Below, piece by piece: positions 35,770 through 45,626 of a stretch of DNA of 64,000 nt (its first letter is position 1; each line of letters starts with the position of its first letter). The notes under the pieces were generated by a model. It worked only from the letters and a program-made list of their open reading frames with translations, ran no database searches and was not told the DNA's origin. Source of the stretch: Heterodera schachtii (lineage: Eukaryota > Nematoda > Chromadorea > Rhabditida > Heteroderidae); the NCBI GenBank assembly GCA_023374025.1, contig SIJG01000153.1:1-64000 (forward strand), given 5' to 3'. The position numbers and the translations under genes were made by a program.

Positions 35770-37403
35770 ATGAACAGACGGTAAACAAATTTAAAATTAA
35801 TATTAAAAATTTTCATTTTCCAATTTTTTGTTTCCAATTTTCAGATGGATTTGTAGCGACGTGTGGATGGACATTCTTCCATCTTTTCACCGTCCGCAAC
35901 TTGGCTTCAAAATGGCATTGCTTTCTTATCGTTTCGACCTTTTGGTGGACACGCATTTCGATGGAAAAACGGAATTGACGCTTATGAAATTGATTATTAT
36001 AAACAAGGATTGTGGAACAAAACCGAAACTGTCTGTACACATTGATGGCAAATTTGTGGATTTTCCGTTGCCGGATCGTCCATTGCCCAACAATGTTCGA
36101 TTTAAGAACCTTCAGATTGAGTAATTTTCAAAATTTTGTTTATATTAAAACATTTTATATTTCCTTCAGGTACATTGACCATTCCGTTATTGCATTTCTC
36201 CGTGCCAACAAGCACATTTGGGACAGCAAAGGCACCACTTTGGAAATGCCAATGTCGGAAACAAAAATTGATGACAAACAGCCCAAATGGGATGTTTTGG
36301 CGCGTGAAATTTGGCCAATTTTTGGGACAAGCACTCGCTGTTTGAGCCTTAATGATGGCGATCATCTTGACCCTTTGTGTCGTCGCATTTCGCCGACAAT
36401 TCTCACCGATCTTGATCAATTGATTGCAATCGATTTCGAATATATGTTCTTTCATGGAAGAATTGCTGATGATGATGAGCCGAATGCAACTTGTTCTGCT
36501 AGCCAAGTGTTATTCAAATGGTTGCACACTCCGAGCAAAGACGGACAACTGAAGAACTTGCTTTGGAGGGACACGGAATTGGACGAAGAAGGAAGCTTAG
36601 ATTGGATTAACAGTTTCAAGGAGGTGTGTGGTGTAAGGAATGAGCCAGCGGACGGTTAAAACGCTTAAAGCGGGGGCAAAAGATCCATAAAAGGGAAGGG
36701 CTAATGGGACGGCCTGGTAGCTCAGACGGAAAGAGCACTGGTTTGGGCGGGAAGCCGATCGCCGCACCTGAGGTCGAGGGTTCGATCCCCTCCCAGGTCT
36801 ACCATTTTGCCCAACCTTTTCTGTGTTGTGTGGCAGGGATGGCATTTCGAGGCCACAAAAATTTTCACAGATCGGAATTCCGTGCCATTCCTGGTGTGTG
36901 GTCACTTATTGTACTAGTTGCACTACGTTTCTCCGGTACTTCCGTGTTTTGCTACCCCCCCCCCCCCCTCGAAAAAATTGAAAAATAATTTTGTATCAGC
37001 TTCCTTTTGTACAGACATTTATGCGTGCCACCGCTTCAGTCAGTTACCAAATTGTTTTTGGAATTGGCATTGAACCGTTACCAACACCAATTGAGCCGTT
37101 TGAATTGGTGAACGAAGGGACGAAAGAAAAGCTGACACTGAAAGAGGGTGGTTATATTTATTGGCTGTTGAAGCGATGTCCAATTGTTGGTGAGACGACG
37201 GACCCATGGGAAGAGGACGAAAATTGGGACAGCAAATTGAACACAGTCAAATTTTCTTTGTGTGATGGCGGCACCGGCAATTGCATTGGGTGAGCAGCAA
37301 CGGAATTTGATTTTGTCCAAAAAATAAACATAATTTTAGGCCATTGTCGCCACCAGCGGAAGAAGAAGAAAAAGAAGAAGCGGATGAAAGCAACGAAGAT
37401 TAA
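35770..37403 (+). CDS. F-box-like family protein, complete, 359 codons
   Basis: Five exons: 35,770-35,780 (ATGAACAGACG), 35,845-36,120, 36,170-36,623, 37,015-37,289, 37,340-37,403. All junctions are GT-AG and all phases agree, giving 1,080 nt with stop. It begins MNRRWICSDVWMDILP; the first 45 residues are F-box-like (DVWMDILPSF...LGFKMALLS). Then come YIDHSVIAFLRANKHIWDS, REIWPIF, SPTILTDLDQL, FKWLHTPSKDGQLK, TFMRATASVSYQIVF, EKLTLKEGG, WLLKRCPIVGE, GNCIG and an acidic tail (PPAEEEEKEEADESNED). Such families usually supply substrate receptors for SCF ubiquitin ligases; substrate unknown. Intron 3 carries a tRNA gene and a 60-bp micro-MITE. It is the only copy here with no defect. Recognition as a cyst-nematode family is from memory. 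Confidence 0.85.
36658..36706 (+). promoter_or_regulatory. Conserved 5' flank of the tRNA gene
   Basis: GGTTAAAACGC, AAAGCGGGGG and AGATCCATAAAAG in order, matching the flank of the tRNA-like gene at 15.2 kb. CATAAAAG lies about 25 nt upstream of the RNA start. Confidence 0.55.
36711..36800 (+). tRNA. tRNA gene, probably intron-containing, isotype unsure
   Basis: Acceptor stem GGCCTGG with CCAGGTC (one G-T), D arm GCTC...GAGC with A box TAGCTCAGACGG, T arm GAGGG-TTCGATC-CCCTC. The part between D and T arms is long (about 40 nt). The best model is an anticodon stem CTGGT/ACCTG with one T-T mismatch, loop starting TTGGG, and an intron of about 16 nt after position 37. That gives anticodon GGG (Pro), unusual in eukaryotes, so the reading is tentative. 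It lies in sense orientation within intron 3 of the F-box gene. Confidence 0.65.
36834..36893. mobile_element. 60-bp micro-MITE in F-box intron, GGAATTCCG family
   Basis: CAGGGATGGCATTTCGAGGC at the left and GGAATTCCGTGCCATTCCTG at the right. The flanking octamers TTGTGTGG and GTGTGTGG differ at one position. Confidence 0.75.
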
Positions 37404-37654
37404 TTATGTATGTGAGGAATGATCGACGATCTCACCGATTGGAAACGGATTAGATTTGATGCCCTTTTATTTTCTCTCATCAGAAATGCTTTTGTTTGAT
37501 TCTCTTACATTTATTTGTTTGCCTTTTTGTTCCGCGATATTTCTTTGATACCGATTGAAAAGCTTAAAATCTATAGTATTTTTTTTGGTTCTGGTCGGTT
37601 TTACGTGTACAAAATCCAATTTAGTTGACGCAAATTATGGCTCAATTCCAGTTT
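37404..37654. other. 3' flank of the intact F-box gene
   Basis: Shares GAATGATCGACGATCTCACC and TTTTCTCTCA...CAGAAATGCTTTTGTTGATT-like blocks with the 3' flank of the fragment at 29.07-29.16 kb, so 3' untranslated sequence was duplicated with the gene. No further gene seen. An ORF from 37,555 looks like a signal peptide but begins with TTG and reads into the tandem repeat. Confidence 0.5.
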
Positions 37655-37792
37655 ATGCGTCCCATCAATTTTATGCGTCCAATCAATTTTATGCGTCCAA
37701 TCAATTTTATGCGTCCAATATCAAATTTTTATGCGTCCCATCAATTTTTATGCGTCCAATCAAATTTTTATGCGTCCAATCAAATTTTTGTC
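37655..37792. repeat. Tandem array of TTTATGCGTCCAATCAA, about 7-8 units
   Basis: Units of 17-19 bp: TTTATGCGTCCCATCAAT, TTTATGCGTCCAATCAAT and variants. It resembles the word arrays at element ends, but no inverted partner was found. Confidence 0.8.
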
Positions 37793-37920
37793 TACCGTAT
37801 TTGCTCTAATTATCCCCCAATCTCCATTAATCCCCCAATCTCCAATTATCCCCCATTCTAGGAGGGGTTTGAAAAATAATCCCCCAGTCTCCATTTATCC
37901 CCCAGGGGGATAAATAGAAT
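37793..37920. repeat. Solo end of the TACCGTATTTGCTCTAA family
   Basis: TACCGTATTTGCTCTAATTA is followed by repeated ATCCCCCAATCTCC words and ends GGGGGATAAATAGAATTTT. A nearly identical block is at 54,424-54,550. Confidence 0.65.
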
Positions 37921-38699
37921 TTTCAGAAAATTATATGCCGTCAATTCTTTCAAAAAAACAAACAAATCGACAGTAAAAGTGCTATAAATGCTAAAATAAC
38001 ATGTGAATAGAGTAATCATTTTGAGAAGAATTGAAAAGGGTTGAAAACGAAGAGAAATCAGCAAAAATCCTGAATAAAAATTTTTTTGATTTCTATTATA
38101 AAACCTAAAATAGGGATGATAATTATATCAGGTTTTTATAGAATTTTTTTTCCAAAATTATAATATTCATACCTAAAAAGTCAGACTTTGGGGTCAAAAA
38201 TTAGAACATTTAACAACATAGCTTTAAATGTTTTTTTTTTATAATTTAATCAATTAATGTCAATTTTTATTATCTTTTCGCCTTTTTTAACAATTTTAAG
38301 GAAATTAGAAAATCGTAAACTGCATCGGGATCAAAAAAATAATGGGTTCTTGGGCCGAGCGGTGCCGATAGGCATCGAAGGAAAAATACGTAGACAATAA
38401 TTTTTATTCTGATTATTGGACAGAATTCTTAGAAATCGTTGTGCCATAAAACTACCTAATAAGATTTAGTAATGTTTTAATAATTTTAAAAGATAATTTA
38501 TGATAATTCTTTTTGGAAGAAATAAATGTCACAAAACGGCCAACTTTTTCGTCAAATTTTGAAAATTTAGTGGAATTTTGGAGACCCATGAAAATTTTTT
38601 GGGATTTTAAAGTGATTTTTTAAGAAAAATTAGCAAATGACAATATTTTTTAATTTAAAATTCAAGATCTTAATTAAAAAATGGAGATTTTTCGAAAAA
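37921..38699. other. Non-coding stretch
   Basis: AT-rich. It includes half of the GC palindrome (GGTGCCGATAGGCATCG at 38,364) and nothing gene-like. Confidence 0.4.
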
Positions 38700-38864
38700 T
38701 TATCGTGACTTCAATCCCGCGGGATTGGTAAAATGGTCGGGAGGGATCCCGATGAAATCCCGATCCCGATCAATCCCGATGAATCTTAAAATTCGCTCGG
38801 GACGGATCCCGAGGTCAGGATCCCGAATTTAATCCCGCGGGATCCCGATCCCGTCCGGTCTCTA
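38700..38864. mobile_element. Right end of a GATCCCG-word hAT-like element
   Basis: ATCCCGATCCCGAT words in both orientations, then GATCCCGTCCGGTCTCTA. CCGGTCTCTA resembles the CCGATCTCTA terminus at 43,052. The related inverted piece AGAGACCGGACGGGATCGGG lies in the F-box fragment intron (28,831). The left terminus is not identified. Confidence 0.5.
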
Positions 38865-39179
38865 GTAAAAAGGTGCTAAAAACTTTCAAAATAAGGGGCG
38901 TAAAATCGAAAATTTTCTTCAAAAAGCAAAAATATTATGCCCAAACAATTAATGAATTAATTTTGGAAATGATTTTTTGAAAATTTTTTCATTTCTTAGG
39001 GGTGCGTTTTTGATAATTCTCAGGTCGATTCTTAGGGGTGTATTTTTTGAAAAAAAATGTCGGTTCTTAGGAGGTGTATTTTTCCGTTTTATTGCATTTT
39101 TGTTAACAAATTTCGGAAGAGGCGGGTCATTTCATTACGTAAGAGTTATTCTAATGATTAATTAATTATTTAATTTTTA
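38865..39179. other. Non-coding, TAGGGGTGTATTTTT phrases
   Basis: The phrase TTAGGGGTGCGTTTTTGA / TTAGGGGTGTATTTTTTGA / TTAGGAGGTGTATTTTTCCG occurs three times (38,996-39,080). The same phrase in one orientation or the other is at 801, 26,133, 29,434 and 59,500-59,580. Confidence 0.5.
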
Positions 39180-39555
39180 AAAATGAAATTGAATAATAAG
39201 CTAATAATAAATATATTTGGCTCTATTTCATTTTACACGACCACGAAAAAAGACACGACCATGTAATATTTTGATAAATTTCATGCACCATAATTGTCCT
39301 AAAAGCACCCAAATTAAACATTCTTGGTAATATTTGATAGAATAAAGTGTCCTCTATTTTCCTGTAAAATTTCAAAAAATTTCGTTGAGTTTCAAAAAAG
39401 TTGTGGCCAAAACGATTTAAGGAACCAATTTTTGAAATTTACAAGCCACAACTTTTTTGAAACTCAACGAAATATTTTAAAATTTTACAGGAAAATAGAG
39501 GACACTTTGGCTATCGAAAGATACCAAGATTGTTTAATTTGGATGCTTCTAGAAG
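39180..39555. repeat. Segmental duplication block A1 (mate 48,238-48,570), contains a fold-back
   Basis: AATAAGCTAATAATAA, TTGGCTCTATTTCA and ACACGACCATGTAATATTTTG recur at 48.24-48.33 kb in the same order. Within it 39,301-39,555 folds back: AAAATAGAGGACACTTT and CAAGATTGTTTAATTTGGAT on the right complement the left arm. The block-B copy is more diverged. Confidence 0.65.
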
Positions 39556-39989
39556 TTATGGTTCTGATCAAAAATTGATCATTTTTAAATATTCAACCAA
39601 GTATATCTTTTTATGTAAAAGTCGTAGACCCATTATTCAAAAGGCAAACCAGTAGAGAATTTTGTGCTCTTTCTAGTGGGCTTGCGTTTGAGTCAAGACT
39701 TTTCTGAGAGAGTATATTTCTCTTAAAAATGTAATTTGTTTGTGAAATATTAAAATAATAAATCTAAATTAAAATTATGGTCAGCAAATCTAACTAATAG
39801 ATTAAAATAATTATATATTAAGTAATCATTAGAATAACTCTTCCGTACTAAATGACCCGTCCCTTCCGATCACCCCGCACTCATACTTTTTTCGCTTCGT
39901 CCATACCCGCACTTTTTTCGCTTCGGCTCACCACGTTTTATTTATATGAAATAAATTAGACATAACGACGAGAAATTTAACATATTATG

Positions 39990-40208
39990 AAAAGAGGGGT
40001 ATGGTATAAAATTACATTAGAATGGATAAGAAAATGGGGGGGGGGGAATATGAAAATACATTAATTATAAGGAGAAAGATATGAGAATACATTAATTAGG
40101 TATATATACAAAGAGGGGAGGGACACGAGAATAAATTAATTATATATTTGAAGGCGGGGATATGAAATTAATTAGAACATTAATAAGAATGGGGGGGGGG
40201 ATCATTAC
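39990..40208. repeat. Segmental duplication block A2 (mate about 48,925-49,025) with G runs
   Basis: TATAAAATTACATTAGAATG, GGATAAGAAAA and GGGGGAATA recur downstream of the second Fic fragment. It also holds runs of 10-11 G (40,038; 40,190) and repeated AATACATTAATTA words. 39,556-39,989 between the blocks is non-coding apart from a twofold repeat of ACTTTTTTCGCTTCG (39,885-39,930). Confidence 0.6.
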
Positions 40209-40415
40209 TAGTCGGTAGTGCGTCTCATTGTTATTTCAATTATGTCAGTAGTGTTCTCGTGTGTCGAACCAATCGAGAAACTCCGTTAGTTTTGCCGGGA
40301 CTTCTTCGAACGGAACGGCGACGTGCCCGCACACTTCGACGTCCGTGCTCCGTATTTCACCGGCGGCCAGGGTGTTAGTTGTCCACATTAAATGCTCGTG
40401 TAAATCGAGCACCAT
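40209..40415 (-). pseudogene. Fic-domain gene fragment A (frameshifted)
   Basis: After the acceptor TTGTTTAG the frame reads MVLDLHEHLMWTTNTLAAGE, IRSTDVEV, EEVPAKLTEFLDWFDTREHY and then a stop. Fic (AMP-transferase) proteins carry the same succession: a LH/IH helix, G.(I/L)R.T.V, and VP..M.EF..W. Compared with fragment B (49,357-49,566), two bases are missing near 40,245 and one further on, so the AEVHYRL segment is out of frame. The exon carrying the HPF...GNGR motif is absent downstream. It is an upstream-truncated pseudogene. The J-domain end of the GAK pseudogene lies about 240 bp upstream on the same strand. Confidence 0.75.
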
Positions 40416-40656
40416 CTAAACAAGGCATCATCATGACCTTGCCCACTCCATAAAATTGTAAACTGTTTTTGGATTTTTTGTATGGGGAGAGAAACCATTC
40501 TACTATCCCAAATTAGGCCCAGTAAGCGCTACAATCTCTGCTTGAACAGTGCAAGTGCCATGGTAAGAGGCAAAAACAAAGGGTCAGAAATTAATTACTG
40601 GGCATGTTTCACGACGCATCAATTCGATCTGCCAGTCGAAAGAGAGAAAGAGCCAA

Positions 40657-43600
40657 TTAAGAAGCAGTGGAGACCGAGGCGTTCTTTTGAAATTCGGTCC
40701 ATGCATCGTTCAGTTCCGTGAAAATCGCCTTCGCCAACTGCTCGTGCACGGAGTACACCAATTTGTTCGGTGAACGACCAGCCAAGCGCGACGGTACTGC
40801 TTCTTCACCTGTTGTGGAGGAGGAAAGATTTTGAATAAAGCGAATGAGCAATAAATTGAAAAGATTTTTTTATATGTTATTGCATATTTCAGATTGGTTA
40901 GTCGAAAGATTTGTAAATATAGTAAACAAAAATGAAAAAACATTAAAATATGAATGTTTTTTCAATAGTATTTTTGCTGAAAATTTTCGTTTTTCTTGTT
41001 GTTATACCCTCCAAGATTTACCTCATCAACCAATTTTTGGTGAAAATCTGCTTAGAAAAGAGAGGAAAATCTACAAAAATATCTTGCTTAATTTCATAAA
41101 AATTGCTCAAAATACTACAATACAAGGCATACATAAAATAAAGGGGGAGGGGGTCAGCCGAAATTTCTGCGAAGGGGTCCGGACATCTAAATCGACGAAC
41201 ATTTTTTCTTGATTTTAAAAAGCGCTTTTTTTGCGGTGCGTTTTTTTCAAAAAATTGACAATTATAAAATAAACCCTAAAATGCGATTCCAACCCAAAAA
41301 ATGGAATAAAAATTCAAAATGTTCTTTAAATCTCTCATTTTCCTTCGGGTTTCCCTTTTGCCATAAAATTGCTTAAATTGGGGCAATATTTTTCGTAAAA
41401 ATGGGATTTCAAAATATACCGAATTTTCATTAAAATTTTCAGGAGGTTCCGCCGGGCTCTGTATTTTCTCAGAGATTGGCATAAAAAACGAAAAGCAAAA
41501 TCTGATCAATAAAACCCACCCAAATGTCCTGCGCTGGTCCAATGGGAAAGTTTCGGTAAGTGTCCAACACTTCGGGCGCCCGATACATTGGCGTAGTGAA
41601 TTTGGCAATCTGAGAACAATGGGAGAAAATTGTAATGCATCAACAGCAAAAAAAATGTGTAAAGAAATCAAAATCTATCGAACAACCCCAAAAATGCTTT
41701 ATTTAGTTAACAGCGGAAAAAAATGCTCAAAAAATTATTCGGCGACGTTTTGGGAAGCACCATAACATTAGGGGAATGTTTTCAAATATATCGAACAAAA
41801 AACTTTTAAAGAAAAATTTGGCAATATTTAATTGTTTCTGCATACAAAATTTTGGGAGCAGTTCGTTCCGCAACTGAAAAAATTAAAAAAAACCTATAAT
41901 TTTTTAATTTTCTATTTCAGGCTGTTACAAGTTGAAAAATTTAAAAAATCTCAAGTTTTTTTTGTTGAAATATAAAAAAGTAAAGCAAAAGTTACGTCGC
42001 TTAACGAGCTCGCGCCAAAGAAAATCAAATAAATACGAATCCAACAAATGGGGTGCGCCTTCAAAACAGGAAAGTACAAAAAATTTGTAGAATTATCTAC
42101 ATAGAAAAAACTTCAAAGAATAGGAAAATCAAAAATTTTATGGGACGGGTACGAAATGGATCATCAATTTTTTGGAGCCAAAAGGACTCAAATCCCTAAA
42201 AGCAACTGACCTCCTCCTCAACTTGCGAGCGGACCAATGCGCTCCATTCGTCGCATGGCCTGTAAATGTCAGTGGTTGCGCCCCCAAAGTCGCACATTTT
42301 GATGTGTCCGTGGGCATCGAACAGCAAATTTTCAATCTAAAAACTCGAGCACATTTAATTTTTGAGTGCGTATTTTTCAAAGCCCCTAAATCCTAAAAAA
42401 ATTCATACACAGAAACTTTTCAAAAAAAACTTATTGTTAGAAGATTTCACAAAAAATTTCAAGAAAATGAGAGGAAAAACAAGTTGTACAATTTGCTCTC
42501 ACACAACATAATGGGAAATTTCTAGAGACCGGCCTGGACCTGGATCCAGGCCTGGATTTTTCCTGGATCCAGGTCCAGGTCCAGGCCATTTTTCGGAAAC
42601 CTGGATTTTTCCTGGACCTGGATTTTCCTGGATTTTTGTCCAGGAAATCCAGGTCCAGGTCAAATGTTAAAAAAAATCCAGGTCCAGGTCCAGGCAAAAC
42701 AGGAAAAAACCTGGAGTTTCCTGGACAGAATTTTAGAATTTATTATTTCAAGTGACCGATATTTTTTCAAGTTTTCAAAAAATGATTAAATATATTTAAA
42801 AACAAATTATTATTGTAAATTAGATATTTTTAGATGTTCCCAAGCAATTTATTGATTTTTTCAAACATTTTTTGATTTTTAAAATGAATTTCAAAAAATC
42901 CAGGTCCAGGCCTGGATCCAGGTCTCGAGGAGCCTGGATTTTTCCTGGACCTGGATTTTCCTGGATTTTTGTCCAGGAAATCCAGGTCCAGGTCCAACAT
43001 GGAATCCAGGTCCAGGTCCAGGTCCAGGCTTTTTTCAAAATACCGATCTCTAGAAATTTCCGTTAATTTAACAAAAAAATATTTTCATAAATAATTTAAA
43101 AGATTAAATGAATTTTGTTTGCCATTTTTTGATGCAAAAATTATAGTACAAAATGCAGAAAAGCAAAAAAAGTTCACTTTGATGTCCCGCTGGGTGATCG
43201 GTGGGTTTCGGTCGTGCATGTGATTGATCGCTTGGGCAGTGGCGTACAAAATTTTGCAAACCTAAAAAAACAAATTTTTATAAAATTTGCATTTTATTTT
43301 AAATTCCAATGGCCTAAAACGAATTTAATAAAATCATTACTACATTCCGAAAAAAGGCTTACGGTTGTAGAACGGACATTTTTCAAATTAAAAACCAAAC
43401 GAATGCCAAAAAGATTGTTTTAAAACATTATTTGACAAAAAAAGGATGTTAAAAAAGGCGAATGGGAAACTGTACCACCACGGTAGGACTACCGTATGAG
43501 ACGGAACTACCGTAGGAAATGGTCCCCTAGAACTGCCGTCCGTACCTGTTTGCCAAATTTGGGTGGACGAGAACATAGAAATGAATGTCCAACCCCACAC

Positions 43601-43738
43601 ACCGCCCAAATTTAGCTTTTTTCAGCGCTTCCACCGCGAACACCAACGCGTAGCCGCACTCCGCCAGCAGGGAACGGACGGCGTACGAATGGTGGCCAAT
43701 GGTCAGCGTTTGGCCCACGAGGGGATGGGATTTGGCAT
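40657..43738 (-). pseudogene. GAK: Cyclin-G-associated kinase (GAK/auxilin) pseudogene
   Basis: Order on the minus strand: 43,738-43,603 N-lobe start (LVGQTLTIG...LLAECGYALVF); 43,261-43,178 (INHMHDRNPPITQRDIK); 42,336-42,211 (ENLLFDAHGHIKMCDFGGAT to EEE); 41,609-41,520 (IAKFTTPMYRAPEV, FPIGPAQDIW); and the C-terminal J domain 40,808-40,657 (VKKQYRRAWLVVH ... AKAIFTELNDAWTEF, stop). GAK uncoats clathrin vesicles: Numb-associated-type kinase, PTEN-like/C2 region, clathrin-binding part and Hsc70-recruiting J domain. The exon with the ATP-binding Lys and helix C, the end of the kinase and the whole middle are absent. HRD is QRD, and a one-base deletion (about 40,763) shifts the frame exactly in the J-domain HPD motif. 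Introns are kept, so it is not a retrocopy. Exons 2-4 are still in one frame, suggesting recent decay. Confidence 0.8.
42523..43052. mobile_element. hAT-like element, CCAGGTC word family, perfect 8-bp TSD
   Basis: Starts TAGAGACCGGCCTGGACC and ends CCGATCTCTA. Exact GAAATTTC repeats at 42,515-42,522 and 43,053-43,060. The words TCCAGGTCCAGG / CCTGGACCTGG fill 42,530-42,720 and 42,895-43,030 with an AT-rich middle. It sits in an intron of the GAK pseudogene. ORFs inside are pure word translations (repeats of WTWTW and PGPG type). Confidence 0.9.
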
Positions 43739-43870
43739 CTGCGAAATTAGTTGGGAAAATGAGAAAATTTAGAATGGTAAACCAAACAGAAAACCTAAAC
43801 CCCTGTACGACTCCCCCTATTTTAAATGCATTAAAATATAAACAAAATGACCAGTATCAATGTTTAAAAA
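43739..43870. other. Spacer upstream of GAK N-lobe exon
   Basis: Non-coding; contains the acceptor for the GAK exon and the left target octamer of the next element. Confidence 0.4.
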
Positions 43871-44584
43871 GGTTACCTATCATTTCGTCACTGATCGTTT
43901 CGCCACTGTTCAGTTCGTCACTGATCATTTCGTCACTGAGACATAATTTTTAAAAAACATTGACAAATTTCAATAAAATTATCCCATAAAATTATTAATT
44001 GGTTTAAAATTCTCTAAAAATTATTCCTGGGTAAGAGTACCACCGGTGGTAGCCCCTTTTCGAAATTTTTTCTTGAGATTTTAAAAATCGAAAAATGAGT
44101 TTATAAGGTTTTCAAGGTCGCTGATCACGAATTTGATGTTGTCCTAAATGATATTGTTCTGAGATATCGATGAGGATTTTCTGCTGCTACTTTCTGCTCT
44201 AATTCTTCAAAATTTGATGCAAATTGTTATCTTGGTCAACATTGTGAGATTTACGTTTAAGATCATTCCCTCTAGCCATTTGTAGGCGCTTTTTCATACT
44301 CAGCAAAGAAATATTTCCTTTAATCATTTCTTAGTTAACATATTTTTTTATGTGATCCATAAAGCTCTGTTGAAGATGACTTAAATTGGTCATTAAAAAA
44401 TAAATAAAACGAAAACTGAAGTCCGCAATTTGCGAGAAAACAAATGGCAATTATATAAAAGTTTTAAAACCAAAATTTTTTCAATATTTAACTAAAAATT
44501 TTTAAAAATTATTTCTCAGTGACGAAATGATCAGTGACGAACTGAACAGTGACGAAACGATCAGTGACGAAATGATCGGCCACC
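43871..44584. mobile_element. Fold-back element, TTTCGTCACTGATC word family, perfect TSD
   Basis: Left GGTTACCTATCATTTCGTCA and right, inverted, GGTGGCCGATCATTTCGTCA. Four words on each side (43,879-43,941; 44,517-44,577). Target duplication TTTAAAAA at 43,863-43,870 and 44,585-44,592 is exact. Belongs to the GG-ended class with 2,793 and 62,724. Confidence 0.9.
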
Positions 44585-44592
44585 TTTAAAAA

Positions 44593-45230
44593 TGTTGGGA
44601 GCAGATTCATTCCCCCCCTCCTCGAGAAATTAAAAAAAAATTTACAAAGTTAGAAATTTTTCAAAAAAAAATCTTATTGTTAGTAAAAAAACAGAAACGC
44701 AAATTTTCAATCAACTTTCTTGGGACGCCGGAATTTGTCTGTCCAATTAATTAAAATAGAATTATCGGCACCACCCATGTGCTATTATATATATCAGTAT
44801 TATTTTTCAACATATTTTATGCCTTGCTGCTTTTGATGCTGCTTCTGTCTCGGCTGGTCGTGCCGTTGTTGCGGCAGTTTTTGCCGTGCCGTCGTCGTTG
44901 CGGTCACCGCAATTTTTTTTTAATTTTTCAATTTTTCGCATCACTTCTCATCAATTTTCTACATTTGTAGTAGACACAACCGGACGCCATTAATACCGTT
45001 TTGTAGAGCTCATCGATTCAGGAAAATGACACCAATCAATCACTGAGTTTTTTTCGCATCGACCTAGCACCAAATAATGTCGAAAATTTATTTAACTATT
45101 TATTATGTATAAAATTCTGAAAAATTTATAAACATGACTATAGAAAAAAAAATTGCCTTTGAAATTTTGCGGGAAATAAAGGGTCCAAGGGAGGGGTGGA
45201 AGTCGGAAAATTTTGTTTTCCATGCATTAC
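44593..45230. other. Non-coding stretch with a GC-rich patch
   Basis: 44,850-44,915 is GC-rich (GCCGTTGTTGCGGCAG, GCCGTGCCGTCGTCG) and could encode a Q/H-rich segment on the minus strand, but no splice sites or family support it. Confidence 0.4.
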
Positions 45231-45282
45231 GTATCAAATCGTGGAACACTTTGTACTCGGACTGGGCCGGCACTGTGTAAAC
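45231..45282 (-). pseudogene. Displaced GAK kinase-domain exon
   Basis: The minus strand reads VYTVPAQSEYKVFHDLI followed by a GTAATG donor. This corresponds to the GAK block Y(S/T)(I/V)P...(Q/E)Y.VFH.LIR near the end of the kinase domain. In a normal gene it should come after the 41.5-kb exon, but it lies upstream of the N-lobe exon, so the locus is rearranged or there were two copies. The 45,295 element inserted only a few bases beyond its 5' edge. Confidence 0.5.
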
Positions 45283-45626
45283 TTTTTGTATGAGTAGGGC
45301 TGGGAATTTAAGTCAAATGACTTTTTTTTTGTTGAATCTAAATGGCCTCAAAATGACTTAAAAAGTGTTCTAAACTCTGTTTGAAGTTTCTAACGCGCAT
45401 TTTTTGTGACTTTTTAGAGCTTTTGCGACTTTTTCCGTGATTTTTTGTCTTTTTGAGGCAAAATTTGAATTTTAGCGAAGAAAATGCCGAAAAATACAAA
45501 GAAAATCCGAAAAATAAAATTTCGATCGATAAAAAGGCAATGAACCTGCAATGGTAAAGAACCCGAAAAAATTTTTTTTTTTTTAATTTGAGAAAATTAT
45601 TTTTAGGGGTCATCCGAGGTGATAAG

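Noticed and set aside
36597..36905. 102-codon minus-strand ORF with a GRGSNPRPQ phrase
   Set aside because: Antisense of the tRNA gene at 36,711.
37625..37795. CRISPR-like array
   Set aside because: The 17-18-bp units are contiguous without unique spacers, and the sequence is eukaryotic.
37555..37809. ORF that looks like a signal peptide followed by YASNQF repeats
   Set aside because: Starts with TTG, not ATG, and the repeat part is the 17-bp tandem array; coincidence is more likely than a gene.
42437..43066. ORFs rich in WTW and PGPG repeats
   Set aside because: Direct translation of the CCAGGTC word array of a mobile element.
44779..44970. Possible Q/H-rich coding exon in the GC patch
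   Set aside because: No splice signals, frame or homology; could equally be a repeat.
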